The notes beneath the pieces are model-generated. The model worked only from the letters and a program-made list of their open reading frames with translations. It had not been told where the DNA came from and searched no databases. Positions 49,822 through 59,852 of a stretch of DNA of 64,000 bases are shown here, in pieces. The stretch comes from Bacteroidales bacterium (GTDB lineage Bacteria; Bacteroidota; Bacteroidia; Bacteroidales; F082). The stretch covers positions 41,878-105,877 of the forward strand of contig JALNZT010000013.1 of the NCBI GenBank assembly GCA_023229135.1, read 5' to 3'. Position 1 is the stretch's first letter. Each line of letters opens with the position of its first letter. The position numbers and the translations under genes were made by a program.

Positions 49822-52317
49822 TTATTTTACGATATTCTGGAAATCAGGCTCATTGAAATATTTCATAAACTCACGATCCCATTTAGCGGTATTCTTATAG
49901 TTTTCGTCCTTTTGAATAGCTTTCATCAGGTTTGTATAAATCATACTGCTGTTGTCAGTGCGTGATCCGATAATTGCCAGGAGGTAGAATCTTTCAGCAG
50001 TTTCTGGAGCACAATTGAGGGTGTTTTGAGCAGCTGAATAATCTTTGTTAAGCAGCTGTGCTAAACCAAGATTGTAGTCGCATTTTTCACCACTCATCAT
50101 TGAAGCAGCTTTGTCATATTTACCCTGATAGATATTTACGATTCCCATATTGTAATTTACATCGCCACCTAATGATTTGGCTTTGTTAAGGTTGGTTTCT
50201 GCTTTTGCAAAATCACGTTCCATGATGGCAACAACAGCAAGGTTGTTATAAACTTCTGCTGATTTGTCTGACATGGTATTGGCTTTTTCAAGCAGGCGTT
50301 TGGCTTCGGCAGTATTACCCATTTCTAACTCAACCGCAGAGGCATTTACTACAGCACGCAGGCATTTAGGATGCAATTTCATCGTGCTTGCATAAATAGC
50401 TTTTCTTGTATTTAAGTCTTCGGTAAGCGTTGCAGCATACAAAAGTTCGTTGAGTTTTAGTGAGGCAGGATCAGAAGTTGCCAAAGATGAAATTTCTGAA
50501 TCAGGATGTTTAGGTTCAAAAGTATTTACATTAATGATAGCCCTACGCAATGGAGGAAGAATATCTTTCTCAATTTCAGGATAGATCAAAATCATATTTC
50601 TGATTTCCTGTTCGCGCTGGTCGGCACTTGATGAACGTACAACGTTGAGGATAGCGTTTTTGTCTTTGATGGATGAAGCTTCAACGGCATTCATAAATCC
50701 GTTCCAGTCAGGGCCATTGGCTGCTTCAACAAAGGTTATTTCGTCAGCTTTAGCGAAAGCTAATCCGGATTTATTTTTCTTAGCCAGTTTATTCAATTCT
50801 GACTTAGCATATTTAATAGCTGTGTTTGCACGTCTTCCGGATAAACCTTCATTGAAAGACTCTTCTCCTTCAGGTGATGCCCAGCCATCTATAGTGATGT
50901 CTTTGATGTCCCATCCTTTAACAATGTCGCTGTTCATAGCAGCAAGCGCATCTTTGCTGTCTTGCTTTTTGTTCATCGGAAGATTCCAATTGAGGTTTGC
51001 CAGATTTACTTGAAAGAATATATTGGCTGTTTGGGTTACAATGGTAACTTTTTCATACCCATGTGGCATAACGCTGTTTGCAAAGTTATCTTCAATGCGT
51101 TTTGAAGTGTAAATAACGCCATCAGCCAATTTGCGCTCGTCAATCATAACATATCCGGCATTTTCCATTACCGATTCGCGTGATGGATAAATCTCAGTTT
51201 GGTAGTTATAGATCAGCGGTGCAACTACGAGTTCGCTTACTTTCATGTTTTCATTGTAAGGAACTTTTGCAGTGTAAGTAAATGATCCGCCATTATTGTA
51301 GCTGATTAAAGTGCCGTTTCCGCTTACTGATTCTCCTTTAAAGTTGATAGGTTCAAAAGCAGTAGCACCACCTTCATACACCAAAACTGGTGTAAAATTC
51401 ATCACAGCTTTTTTGTTGAAATATTTTGGAGGGAAGTTTCCTTTTATGGTAACCTCTACGCTATCACCTTTTTCTTCAAGAGTTTCAGGGATAACTTGCA
51501 GCTCAACTTTTCCAAAGTCTTTGGCCATGCTTTTAAGGCTTGCTCCTGCACCGAATTTAAAGCGGGCACCAATATTAAAATGTGAATAAACATCATTTTT
51601 CACTTCCATTGCACCTTTTATAACACCATCGGCATGGTCAGTGGTCATCCAGTTATAGCTATAGTCGCCATAAATATCCCATTTTTCACTCAGGTTAAAG
51701 TTTACGTCAAGTCCAGCAGGAACAACTAAATCAACATTTCTTTCGTTGATTCCGCCAGCTGTACCACCTGATTTAAGGCCTTTATAGCCATTGGTCATAA
51801 GCAAAGCGTCAGTAGTTAAGTCGTAGGTTTTTGACTTCCACTGTACCTGACCAACGCCAAGGTGTGCGCTAAAGCTAACAAGTCTGTCCTTGTAGCCGGC
51901 AAATAAATTGGAGAGGTTGATACCAACGTTAAGATTGCCGCCATAGTAGTCATTTTCAAAACGCATATCTCTTCCGAAAAGGGCATTTGGGACACTTGCT
52001 GTTGGAACTTGCTTGCGTTCACCTTGAAAAAAGCCTCTTTCAATTTTTCCATAAACGTTGAAAACTGGCGTAAACTGACGTCCAAAACCAAGGGCGCCGT
52101 TAAAATTGGTGTTGCTAAAGTCAGGCGCAACATTGTATTTGCTGATATCAGCATGTGACCAGGTTGGTCCAATTTCACCAAAAATGTGCCAGTATGGCGA
52201 GAAAGATGATCTATTGTTGGTCTTGCCTTCATCGGCGTTTTGGCCAAAAAAAGCTAAAGGCATGATTGCAAGAAGCGCAATCAATAATGCCTTAAAAGGT
52301 AAAAAATGGTTTTTCAT
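49822..52317 (-). CDS. Outer-membrane beta-barrel / OmpA-like / TPR protein
   Basis: 831 residues with a signal peptide (ALLIALLAIMPLAFFGQ). Residues about 40-255 look like an eight-stranded-type outer-membrane barrel (GEIGPTWSHADIS..., FNIGARFKFGAG). A beta-rich middle part precedes an OmpA-like segment at about 470-530 (DITIDGWASPEGEESFNEGLSGRRANTAIKYAKSEL). The C-terminal 200 residues are TPR-like (AVVNASAVELEMGNTAEAKRLLEKAN, YNNLAVVAIMERDFAKAETNL). Cell-envelope anchoring to peptidoglycan is inferred. It stands alone with its own promoter and terminator. Confidence 0.82.
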   Translation of the reverse strand: MKNHFLPFKALLIALLAIMPLAFFGQNADEGKTNNRSSFSPYWHIFGEIGPTWSHADISKYNVAPDFSNTNFNGALGFGRQFTPVFNVYGKIERGFFQGERKQVPTASVPNALFGRDMRFENDYYGGNLNVGINLSNLFAGYKDRLVSFSAHLGVGQVQWKSKTYDLTTDALLMTNGYKGLKSGGTAGGINERNVDLVVPAGLDVNFNLSEKWDIYGDYSYNWMTTDHADGVIKGAMEVKNDVYSHFNIGARFKFGAGASLKSMAKDFGKVELQVIPETLEEKGDSVEVTIKGNFPPKYFNKKAVMNFTPVLVYEGGATAFEPINFKGESVSGNGTLISYNNGGSFTYTAKVPYNENMKVSELVVAPLIYNYQTEIYPSRESVMENAGYVMIDERKLADGVIYTSKRIEDNFANSVMPHGYEKVTIVTQTANIFFQVNLANLNWNLPMNKKQDSKDALAAMNSDIVKGWDIKDITIDGWASPEGEESFNEGLSGRRANTAIKYAKSELNKLAKKNKSGLAFAKADEITFVEAANGPDWNGFMNAVEASSIKDKNAILNVVRSSSADQREQEIRNMILIYPEIEKDILPPLRRAIINVNTFEPKHPDSEISSLATSDPASLKLNELLYAATLTEDLNTRKAIYASTMKLHPKCLRAVVNASAVELEMGNTAEAKRLLEKANTMSDKSAEVYNNLAVVAIMERDFAKAETNLNKAKSLGGDVNYNMGIVNIYQGKYDKAASMMSGEKCDYNLGLAQLLNKDYSAAQNTLNCAPETAERFYLLAIIGSRTDNSSMIYTNLMKAIQKDENYKNTAKWDREFMKYFNEPDFQNIVK

Positions 52318-52428
52318 AACGTTGATAGTTTAATAATTAATCAATTTAATAGGATTTTCAATTTAACACAATAAATATGCCATATAAAGTAACCAATATT
52401 ACTGTTGGTATTAGTACAGAACTTTTTG

Positions 52429-52458
52429 CAAAAATAGCAATTTATTGTCTTTTAACAA
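52429..52458 (-). promoter_or_regulatory. Promoter of the OmpA/TPR gene
   Basis: Minus strand TTG at 52458-52456, exactly 19 bases, then TATTTTTG at 52436-52429: a full match. The leader is about 105 bases and AT-rich. Confidence 0.75.
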
Positions 52459-52516
52459 TATATTACTGCAATATTTTATGCAATGTACAACTGTTTACGA
52501 AAAAAAACAAATTTGG

Positions 52517-53050
52517 TTACAATATTGATTTCCAGCGTGAAAAAAAGTGCCAAAGAACAATACCGGTACAAACAGAAACATTGAGTGAGTGCTTGGTGCC
52601 TGCCTGAGGTATTTCAATAGCTAAATCACAATATGCCAGAGCCTTATCACTAACTCCATGCACCTCGTTGCCTATGATAAGAGCTATTTCATTGGATTCA
52701 TAACTTAAATCATTTAATAGTATGCTGCTATTAGTTTGTTCAATACCATAGATGGCATATCCGGCTGATTTCAGATTTTTCAGAACATCCTCAATGTTTT
52801 CTGCATATTCCCAGTCCACACTTTCTGTAGCACCAAGCGCTGTTTTGTGGATTTCGCGGTGTGGAGGTGAGGCGGTTATTCCACATAAATAAATCTTACT
52901 TATCCGGAAAGCATCTGCACTGCGAAATGCAGCACCAATATTATGAAGCGACCTGATGTCGTCCAAAACCAGTACTATGGGCATCTTGTCTGATTCTCTG
53001 AATTCCTCAGCGCTAATTCTGTTAAGCTGTTCTAAACTTAGTTTTTTCAA
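52517..53050 (-). CDS. TrmH/SpoU family RNA 2'-O-methyltransferase
   Basis: 177 residues from a TTG start. The SPOUT knot motifs are present: VLDDIRSLHNIGAAFRSADAF (motif 1), ALIIGNEVHGVSDKALAYCDLAIEIPQAG (motif 2) and SLNVSVCTGIVLWHFF (motif 3). It methylates a ribose in tRNA or rRNA using SAM; the target is not predictable. The TTG start is chosen because the KKLSLEQLNRISAEEF segment is shared by relatives; the likely promoter at 53061-53068 leaves only about four bases of leader. Confidence 0.92.
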   Translation of the reverse strand: MKKLSLEQLNRISAEEFRESDKMPIVLVLDDIRSLHNIGAAFRSADAFRISKIYLCGITASPPHREIHKTALGATESVDWEYAENIEDVLKNLKSAGYAIYGIEQTNSSILLNDLSYESNEIALIIGNEVHGVSDKALAYCDLAIEIPQAGTKHSLNVSVCTGIVLWHFFSRWKSIL

Positions 53051-53060
53051 TGTTTTTGAG

Positions 53061-53068
53061 CAAATATA
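53061..53068 (-). promoter_or_regulatory. -7 element of the TrmH-family gene
   Basis: Minus strand TATATTTG fits TAnnTTTG and lies 10 bases before the TTG start codon, implying a nearly leaderless mRNA. Confidence 0.5.
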
Positions 53069-53183
53069 ATGATTTAAGAAAAGCGGAATACTTCAGACGT
53101 GGGTTAATTTCTGTTTGATGTTGAAAAAAGTATCACAAAATGATAAAAGTAAAGATATTAGCTGCAGTTCATCTTTTGAGTTC

Positions 53184-53191
53184 TATCTTTG
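53184..53191 (+). promoter_or_regulatory. -7 element of mutS
   Basis: TATCTTTG fits TAnnTTTG, 31 bases before the mutS ATG. Confidence 0.5.
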
Positions 53192-53222
53192 TGAATTCGA
53201 TTATTGACGAAAACTGCAACAG

Positions 53223-55844
53223 ATGGCTAATGGAAAAAAGAGTGTAGTAGAAACTCCTTTGATGAAGCAATATAATGCGATCAAGGCGAAATACCCTGAT
53301 GCTTTACTGCTTTTCAGGGTGGGTGATTTTTATGAAACATTTGGCGAAGATGCTATCAAAGCGGCCAATATTTTAGGTATTGTGCTCACTCGAAGAGCCA
53401 ATGGAGCTGCAAGTTATGTCGAATTGGCCGGCTTTCCGCATCACTCGCTCGATACTTATCTGCCTAAATTGGTGAAAGCAGGTCAGAAAGTGGCTATCTG
53501 TGATCAGCTTGAAGATCCAAAACTCGCGAAAACAATCGTTAAACGCGGTGTAACAGAGCTGGTTACGCCGGGTGTTTCCTACAACGATAATGTGCTGGAG
53601 CAAAAAGAGAATAATTTTTTGGCCGCCATACATCCCGACAAAGCTGCCACAGGCATCGCGTTTTTAGATATTTCAACAGGCGAGTTTTTTGTGGCTCAAG
53701 GTAATGAGGAATATGTGGATAAACTGCTGCAAAGCCTCCGCCCGAGCGAGGTGGTGGTGCAGCGCAACAAGCGGAAATCTTTTGTAGAGACCTATGGCGA
53801 TCGCTTTTATTTAAGTGTTTTTGACGATTGGGTTTTCACTACCGATTTTGCGCTGGATGTGCTGACGCGTCATTTTAAAACCATTTCGCTGAAAGGCTTT
53901 GGCGTTGAGGGTTTTCCGGAAGGAATTATTGCCGCTGGAGCTGCCTTGCATTACCTGCTCGAAACGCATCACGATAAAATTGACCACGTTTCTAACCTGT
54001 CGCGCATTGACGAAGGACAATTTGTGTGGCTCGATAAGTTTACGTTGCGCAACCTCGAAATGATTGCGCCATTGCATCCTGATGCCAAAACACTGCTCGA
54101 TATTCTGGATCGCACCGTTTCGCCCATGGGCAGCAGGTTGATGCGCCGCTGGATAGTTTTGCCGCTGAAAGACCAAAATCAGATAGCTGCCAGGTATGAG
54201 GTTATTGAGTTTTTACTTGAAAAACCAGAGCTTACACGTGAAATTTCTGAAGCAATCAGGCTCTCAGGTGATTTGGAAAGGTTGATTTCAAAAGTGTCGT
54301 TAAATAGGATCAACCCACGCGAACTCCTGCAGATTGCGAAAGCACTTGAACAGGTGAATCTTATCAAAGAAAAATGCCAAAACGCTGGAAATAGTGGTCT
54401 TGTTAAGTTATCGGAGCAATTTAATCCGTGCCAAACTATTGCCGGTCGTATCTTGAAGGAATTGATGGCCGAACCACCGGCCTTGCTTTCAAAAGGGAAT
54501 ATTATAGGTCCAAATGTGTCAGAAAAGCTCGACGAGCTGCGTGGATTGGCACGAACAGGTAAAGATTTTTTGCAGCAGCTGCAAAAGCGCGAAATGGAAA
54601 ACACAGGTATTTCAAGCCTAAAAGTGGGCTATAACAATGTTTTTGGCTATTACTTAGAGGTTACCAATGTGCATAAAACTAAGGTGCCAACGGAATGGAT
54701 TCGTAAACAGACTTTGACAGGATCGGAGCGTTATATCACCGAAGAATTAAAGGAGTATGAGCATAAAATCCTGGGTGCCGAAGATCAAATGCAACAAATC
54801 GAACTTCATCTGTATCAGCAACTGGTTACTGCCACGGCAGAATTCGTTGCGCCTGTGCAGCTCAACGCCAGTTTGTTAGCACGTTTAGATTGCCTGATAA
54901 GTTTTGCTGCAATCGCCAAAAAGCATAATTACACCAAGCCTACTTTAAATGATGGCTATGCGATTGACATTAAGACAGGACGACATCCTGTGATTGAGCA
55001 GCAACTGCCACCGGGCGAGTCCTATATTGCTAATGATGTTTACCTGGATCACAAAGGCCAACAAGTGATGATGATTACCGGGCCAAATATGTCAGGAAAG
55101 TCCGCGCTGTTGCGACAAACAGCCTTAATTGTGCTGATGGCGCAGATGGGAAGTTTTGTTCCTGCAGGACAGGCCGACATTGGTATTGTTGACAAAGTTT
55201 TTACCCGTGTAGGTGCCAGCGATAATATTTCATCGGGTGAATCGACTTTTATGGTAGAGATGAACGAAACGGCCAGCATTTTAAATAATATTTCTGGCAG
55301 GAGTCTTGTTTTGCTCGATGAAATTGGCCGGGGGACAAGCACTTACGACGGAATTAGTATTGCCTGGGCTATCACTGAGTTTTTACACGACCATCCGTCT
55401 TATCGCGCCAAAGTGATGTTTGCAACGCATTATCATGAGCTTAATGAGATGGCGGCTTCTTTCCAGCGTATCCGCAATTACCATGTTTCTGTGAAAGAAA
55501 TGGGAAATAAGATGGTGTTTTTGCGCAAGCTAAAAAAGGGTGGGAGTGCGCATAGTTTTGGAATTCATGTGGCAGCCATGGCCGGCATGCCGCGTAAAGT
55601 GATTGACAGGGCTAACAAATTGCTTGGGATGCTAGAACAAACACATGCCGGTGCTGCGCTTGAAAAGACATCAGCCAGGCTAAATGTCACCGATGATATG
55701 CAGCTAAGCTTTATTCAGCTGGATGATCCGCTGCTTTTACAAATAAAAGATGATATTTTAAATACCAATATCGACACTTTAACACCGGTAGAAGCCTTGC
55801 TTAAATTACACGAAATCAAAAAGCTGCTCGGTGGTAGCAAGTGA
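53223..55844 (+). CDS. mutS: DNA mismatch repair protein MutS
   Basis: 873 residues, full length. The mismatch-recognition domain carries FRVGDFYETFGEDA with the Phe-x-Glu element (FYE). Connector, lever and clamp domains follow, then the ATPase with Walker A GPNMSGKSALLRQ (about 618-630), STFMVEMNETASIL, Walker B LVLLDEIGRGTSTYDG and FATHYHEL. The C-terminal helix-turn-helix and dimerisation part is present. No mutL is adjacent. It recognises mismatches and loops after replication. Confidence 0.97.
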   Translation: MANGKKSVVETPLMKQYNAIKAKYPDALLLFRVGDFYETFGEDAIKAANILGIVLTRRANGAASYVELAGFPHHSLDTYLPKLVKAGQKVAICDQLEDPKLAKTIVKRGVTELVTPGVSYNDNVLEQKENNFLAAIHPDKAATGIAFLDISTGEFFVAQGNEEYVDKLLQSLRPSEVVVQRNKRKSFVETYGDRFYLSVFDDWVFTTDFALDVLTRHFKTISLKGFGVEGFPEGIIAAGAALHYLLETHHDKIDHVSNLSRIDEGQFVWLDKFTLRNLEMIAPLHPDAKTLLDILDRTVSPMGSRLMRRWIVLPLKDQNQIAARYEVIEFLLEKPELTREISEAIRLSGDLERLISKVSLNRINPRELLQIAKALEQVNLIKEKCQNAGNSGLVKLSEQFNPCQTIAGRILKELMAEPPALLSKGNIIGPNVSEKLDELRGLARTGKDFLQQLQKREMENTGISSLKVGYNNVFGYYLEVTNVHKTKVPTEWIRKQTLTGSERYITEELKEYEHKILGAEDQMQQIELHLYQQLVTATAEFVAPVQLNASLLARLDCLISFAAIAKKHNYTKPTLNDGYAIDIKTGRHPVIEQQLPPGESYIANDVYLDHKGQQVMMITGPNMSGKSALLRQTALIVLMAQMGSFVPAGQADIGIVDKVFTRVGASDNISSGESTFMVEMNETASILNNISGRSLVLLDEIGRGTSTYDGISIAWAITEFLHDHPSYRAKVMFATHYHELNEMAASFQRIRNYHVSVKEMGNKMVFLRKLKKGGSAHSFGIHVAAMAGMPRKVIDRANKLLGMLEQTHAGAALEKTSARLNVTDDMQLSFIQLDDPLLLQIKDDILNTNIDTLTPVEALLKLHEIKKLLGGSK

Positions 55845-55890
55845 AAAATAAGCAGCTTTAATTTTTATAATGAAAAATATTTTTAAAAAC

Positions 55891-55922
55891 TTGCTTAGAA
55901 TCTGAAAACTTGTGTACATTTG
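55891..55922 (+). promoter_or_regulatory. Promoter of tRNA-Gly
   Basis: TTG at 55891-55893, 21 bases, then TACATTTG at 55915-55922, 18 bases before the tRNA. Confidence 0.65.
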
Positions 55923-55940
55923 CAACTCCAAAAATGCAAT

Positions 55941-56013
<73 letters not shown>

Positions 56014-56020
56014 CTGAGTT

Positions 56021-56048
56021 AATCCCGATTAGTTTCGGGATTTTTTTT
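56021..56048 (+). terminator. Terminator between tRNA-Gly and tRNA-Leu
   Basis: AATCCCGA and TCGGGATT form an 8-bp stem with a 6-base loop and a run of T. No clear promoter lies between it and tRNA-Leu, so termination may be partial. Confidence 0.8.
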
Positions 56049-56072
56049 GAAAAGATGTGTTTGTCAGAAGCT

Positions 56073-56157
56073 GCCCGAGTGGTGGAATTGGTAGACACGA
56101 AGGACTTAAAATCCTTTGGCCATTGCGGCCGTGCCGGTTCGATTCCGGCCTCGGGTA
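56073..56157 (+). tRNA. tRNA-Leu (TAA)
   Basis: 85 bases with a long variable arm. Acceptor GCCCGAG pairs with CTCGGGT (terminal G-U). The anticodon stem AAGGA/TCCTT with loop CTTAAAA gives TAA. The variable arm GGCC/GGCC is as expected for a class II tRNA, and the T arm is GCCGG TTCGATT CCGGC. Discriminator A, no encoded CCA. Confidence 0.96.
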
Positions 56158-56276
56158 CATCTTTCATAAAAGCTGATAGTCAATTGATTGTTGGCTTTTT
56201 TTGTTATTTAGGCATAGGTATTTCTCTTCGTGGAAGGAAAATTTCACAAGCAATATATTTTATAAACAACCTGGTT

Positions 56277-57137
56277 ATGGCACTTAAACAAACTATTTTC
56301 GATCATTTTAAGGAATATACAATTATCACCATTGGACTTTTAGCGATGGCCTTTGGCTGGACAGCATTTCTTATTCCCAACGACCTGCTCGGTGGCGGTG
56401 TGAGCGGTATTGCTACCTTAATATTTTGGTCAACAGGCCTTTCTACAGGTATAACAATTTTTGCTGTTAATGTTGTGCTCGTGCTGATTTCATTGCGCAT
56501 ATTGGGCTTTGGTTTTGGCGTGAAAACGATTTATTCAATTGTTGTGTTGTCGGTAGCTTTTTCGGTATTGCAAATGTATTTTACAGAGCCTTTAGTGGCG
56601 GATAAATTTCTTTCAGCGATAGTGGGTGCCATATTGGGAGGCGCCAGTATAGGTATTATTTTTACGCAAGGCGGAAGCACTGGTGGAACGGATATTATTG
56701 CCATGCTGGTGAATAAATACCGCAATATTAGTCCCGGAAAGATTATCCTTATTATTGATGTTTTTATTATCTCAAGCTCGTATATTATTCTTCAAAGCAT
56801 TGAAACACTGGTTTATGGCTTTGTTGTGATGGGTGTGGCAAGTTATACCATAGATCTGGTGTTGACGGGTAACAAGCAATCGGTTCAGCTTTTTGTTTTT
56901 TCGGCCAAAGCCCAAGAAATTGCCGACCGCATTGGTAATGAAACAGGCCGTGGCGTTACTCTTATCAAAGGAAAAGGCTGGTATACAAAAACTGAAAACG
57001 ATATTATTATGGTCATTGTGCGCAGAATGGAATCTCAGCAAATTTTCCGGATCGTGCGTGATGAAGACCCTGATGCCTTTGTTTCGCTCAATACGGTGAT
57101 GGGTGTTTATGGCAAGGGCTTCGATTTAATTCGGTAG
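56277..57137 (+). CDS. YitT family membrane protein
   Basis: 286 residues from ATG 56277; the frame stays open far upstream but that part overlaps both tRNA genes and is not coding. Five to six membrane helices with FLIPNDLLGGGVSGIATLI and FTQGGSTGGTDIIAMLVNKY are followed by a cytoplasmic DUF2179 domain (about 215-286, GRGVTLIKGKGWYTKTENDIIMVIVRR...VYGKGFD). The family is widespread, with no settled transport substrate. Confidence 0.92.
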   Translation: MALKQTIFDHFKEYTIITIGLLAMAFGWTAFLIPNDLLGGGVSGIATLIFWSTGLSTGITIFAVNVVLVLISLRILGFGFGVKTIYSIVVLSVAFSVLQMYFTEPLVADKFLSAIVGAILGGASIGIIFTQGGSTGGTDIIAMLVNKYRNISPGKIILIIDVFIISSSYIILQSIETLVYGFVVMGVASYTIDLVLTGNKQSVQLFVFSAKAQEIADRIGNETGRGVTLIKGKGWYTKTENDIIMVIVRRMESQQIFRIVRDEDPDAFVSLNTVMGVYGKGFDLIR

Positions 57138-57149
57138 GGTTTATATCAT

Positions 57150-58043
57150 TTAGGCTTTAGGTGTTTTTTGCTTACTGGAGAAAGAAACTTGCGCCACAAT
57201 TACGCCTGCTAACATCAAAATACTACCAAAAATACCGACAGTACTGATATTTTCTGAAAGCAAAAGCCAGCCACCAAAAGCAGCAAAAACGGCTTCGAGG
57301 CTTAAAAGCAAAGCGGCATGATCAGCTCTAACTGTTCGCTGGCCGGTTAGTTGGAGTGTGTAACCAATTCCTACTGAGGCAATTCCGGCATAAAGCAAAG
57401 GCCACATCGCGGCCTGAATGCTATCCCAGTTGAAGGTTTCCTTCCACAGCAGGCCAATCCCCAGGCTTAGTAGGCCAACAAAAAAGTATTGCGAAATGGC
57501 CAACAATCGAAAATCATAGCCGGGACTCAAATACGATAATACAATAAGGTGTAAGGCCCAGAACACGGCGCTGATTAAAACCAGTAAATCGCCGGTTTGC
57601 ATAGTAAATCCCGGATAAGCGGAAATAAAATACAAACCCACCGTAGCCAATGAAATACCGATCCAGGTTTGCGTTTCGGCTCTTTTTTTACTTGCCAAGG
57701 CAAAAACCGGCACAAAAATAATGTATAGACTGGTGATAAATCCTGCATTTCCGGCACTGGTGTAAAGGATGCCAAGCTGCTGAAATGAACTGGCAAAAAA
57801 TAAAGGAAAACCCGCCAGAAGTCCCATCAGCAAGCCTTTCCGTAGAGGTGTTTTGCGTGTTATTGTTGGTTTAAATAAAAAAGCCAACGGAATCAAACTT
57901 ACTGCTCCAATCAAAAAGCGTATGCCATTAAATGTGAGCGGTTGCATAAAATCCATGCCCTTGCTTTGGGCTACAAATGCAAAGCCCCAGATTACAGCAG
58001 CAGATAGTAGCAGGAAATGCCCTGAAGCTATTTTTGTTTTCAT
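57150..58043 (-). CDS. EamA/DMT family transporter
   Basis: 297 residues with ten predicted membrane helices in two repeats: AAVIWGFAFVAQSKGMDFMQPLTFNGIRFLIGA opens the first, SAVFWALHLIVLSYLSPGYD the second. The drug/metabolite transporter fold usually exports metabolites or amino acids; the substrate is not predictable. It is third in a minus-strand run with the symporter (9 bases upstream) and the peptidase, so probably the same transcript. Confidence 0.92.
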   Translation of the reverse strand: MKTKIASGHFLLLSAAVIWGFAFVAQSKGMDFMQPLTFNGIRFLIGAVSLIPLAFLFKPTITRKTPLRKGLLMGLLAGFPLFFASSFQQLGILYTSAGNAGFITSLYIIFVPVFALASKKRAETQTWIGISLATVGLYFISAYPGFTMQTGDLLVLISAVFWALHLIVLSYLSPGYDFRLLAISQYFFVGLLSLGIGLLWKETFNWDSIQAAMWPLLYAGIASVGIGYTLQLTGQRTVRADHAALLLSLEAVFAAFGGWLLLSENISTVGIFGSILMLAGVIVAQVSFSSKQKTPKA

Positions 58044-58052
58044 GCCTAAAAA

Positions 58053-59840
58053 CTAATTGAGACGCAGTTTAGACCAGATCCCTTTAACCAGCCATAATGC
58101 AATCAAAGCTATTCCGCTTAAAATAACGGCATTTAATATATTGTCATATAAGAAGGAGCCTATTGCAAAAAGGGTGCTGTAAACGAAAAGCGTACCCCAA
58201 AGCATTCCCAATAATCCGGTTGGAACGTCCCATTTCAGGTCCTTTTCTTTTTCCAATAGGATGCCTTCGCTTGCTGCCTCGTCCACAACTTTTTTCCAGC
58301 CCGGGCCGCCCGGCCTGATAAGTTGATAGAAGGAGCGTAGAACGGCTTTGTCGGCAGGCGGTGTAAGGAAAGTTACGGTGAGCCATGCAACAGTAGTAAT
58401 GCCAACTCCGGCCAAAATCTTAAAAGTCCCACTGAGGTCGAAGCCCCAAAAACGCTCGGCAATCAGAAAGCCTATCGCAACCGCGAAAGAAACTACCATA
58501 CCGGTGAGCTCGGTAAAAGCGTTGATGCGCCACCAAAACCACCGTAAAATATAGATGAGGCCTGTGCCGGCGCCAATTTGCAACAAAATATGAAAAGCTT
58601 GCAAGGCGTTTTGCAGCACCAAAGCCAGCAGCACTGCGAAAAACATCAACAAAATAGTGGTAATTCTGCCTGCAATAACCTGCTGACGTTGCGTAGCATC
58701 AGGTTTTAAAAACCGGACAAAAAAGTCGTTTACAATATAAGATGATCCCCAGTTGAGCTGAGATGCCGTTGTTGACATGAAAGCGGCTATCAGCGAGGCA
58801 ACTACCAAACCTAAAAACCCATGCGGAAGTAGCTTTAGCATGGCGGGATAGGCCAAATCGTGCTGCACATATTGTGGATCCATTTCAGGGAAGGCGGTTT
58901 GTAGTGAAGCGATATCCGGGAAAACAATCAACGATAGCAGTCCGACGATAATCCATGGCCAGGGACGCAGCGCATAATGGAAAAAATTAAAAAGCAAGGT
59001 AGCTGAGATGGCGTTTTTCTCATCTTTTGCGGCTAGCATACGCTGTGCAATATAGCCGCCACCGCCTGGTTCTGCACCCGGATACCACACGCTCCACCAT
59101 TGCACAGCAAGTGGAATGACAAGGATGGAGACGAAAAGATCGGTGTTAGAAATGGCGGGAATTAAACTCAGCTTGGGCTGAACGGCCGGATGTGCGAAAA
59201 GCGTTGCCAGGTCGCCGGTTTGACTGTTTACCAAAATAATAGCAGCACCGATAGCACCTGCCATCGCTAAGCTAAACTGAAAGAAATCAGTATATAAAAT
59301 ACTTTTCAGACCGCCTAAAGCGCTGTAAAAAACCACAATAACGGCAGCAATAATCAAAGTTTGAGCCGGTGACCAACCCAGCATCACACCGCTAATTTTT
59401 ATCAAAGCGATAGAAACCGAGGCAATTACCATCACATTGAAAAAAGCACCGAGATAAATGGCCCTGAACCCACGCAAAAAAGCTGCTGTTTTTCCGCTAT
59501 AACGAATTTCGTAAAACTCCAGGTCAGTAAGTGCTTTCGAGCGGTTCCAGAGCTTGGCATAAACAAAAACTGTCAGCATGCCCGTAAGCAAAAAAGCCCA
59601 CCAAATCCAGTTGCCCGCCACGCCATTTTGGCGTACGATGTCGGTAACAAGGTTGGGTGTATCGCACGAAAAGGTGGTGGCCACCATACTCACGCCGAGT
59701 AGCCACCAGGGCATATTTCGACCCGATAAAAAAAACTCATTATAACTTTTGCCAGCATTGCGCGAGGCCCATATACCAATGCCTATCAAAACGACAAAAA
59801 ACAGTCCTACGATAGACCAATCTAATATGTCTAAATTCAT
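58053..59840 (-). CDS. Sodium:solute symporter family transporter
   Basis: 595 residues and about 14 to 15 hydrophobic helices. Typical SSS features are the N-terminal LDWSIVGLFFVVLIGIGIWASRNAGKSYNEFFLSGRNMPWWLLGVSMVATTFSCDTPN, and later YSALGGLKSILYTDFFQFSLA (the sodium-site region) and STTASQLNWGSSYIVNDFF. The solute is unknown. It lies 12 bases downstream of the secreted peptidase gene, so uptake of a product of peptide breakdown is a plausible but unproven role. Confidence 0.93.
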   Translation of the reverse strand: MNLDILDWSIVGLFFVVLIGIGIWASRNAGKSYNEFFLSGRNMPWWLLGVSMVATTFSCDTPNLVTDIVRQNGVAGNWIWWAFLLTGMLTVFVYAKLWNRSKALTDLEFYEIRYSGKTAAFLRGFRAIYLGAFFNVMVIASVSIALIKISGVMLGWSPAQTLIIAAVIVVFYSALGGLKSILYTDFFQFSLAMAGAIGAAIILVNSQTGDLATLFAHPAVQPKLSLIPAISNTDLFVSILVIPLAVQWWSVWYPGAEPGGGGYIAQRMLAAKDEKNAISATLLFNFFHYALRPWPWIIVGLLSLIVFPDIASLQTAFPEMDPQYVQHDLAYPAMLKLLPHGFLGLVVASLIAAFMSTTASQLNWGSSYIVNDFFVRFLKPDATQRQQVIAGRITTILLMFFAVLLALVLQNALQAFHILLQIGAGTGLIYILRWFWWRINAFTELTGMVVSFAVAIGFLIAERFWGFDLSGTFKILAGVGITTVAWLTVTFLTPPADKAVLRSFYQLIRPGGPGWKKVVDEAASEGILLEKEKDLKWDVPTGLLGMLWGTLFVYSTLFAIGSFLYDNILNAVILSGIALIALWLVKGIWSKLRLN

Positions 59841-59852
59841 TAATATGTGTTT

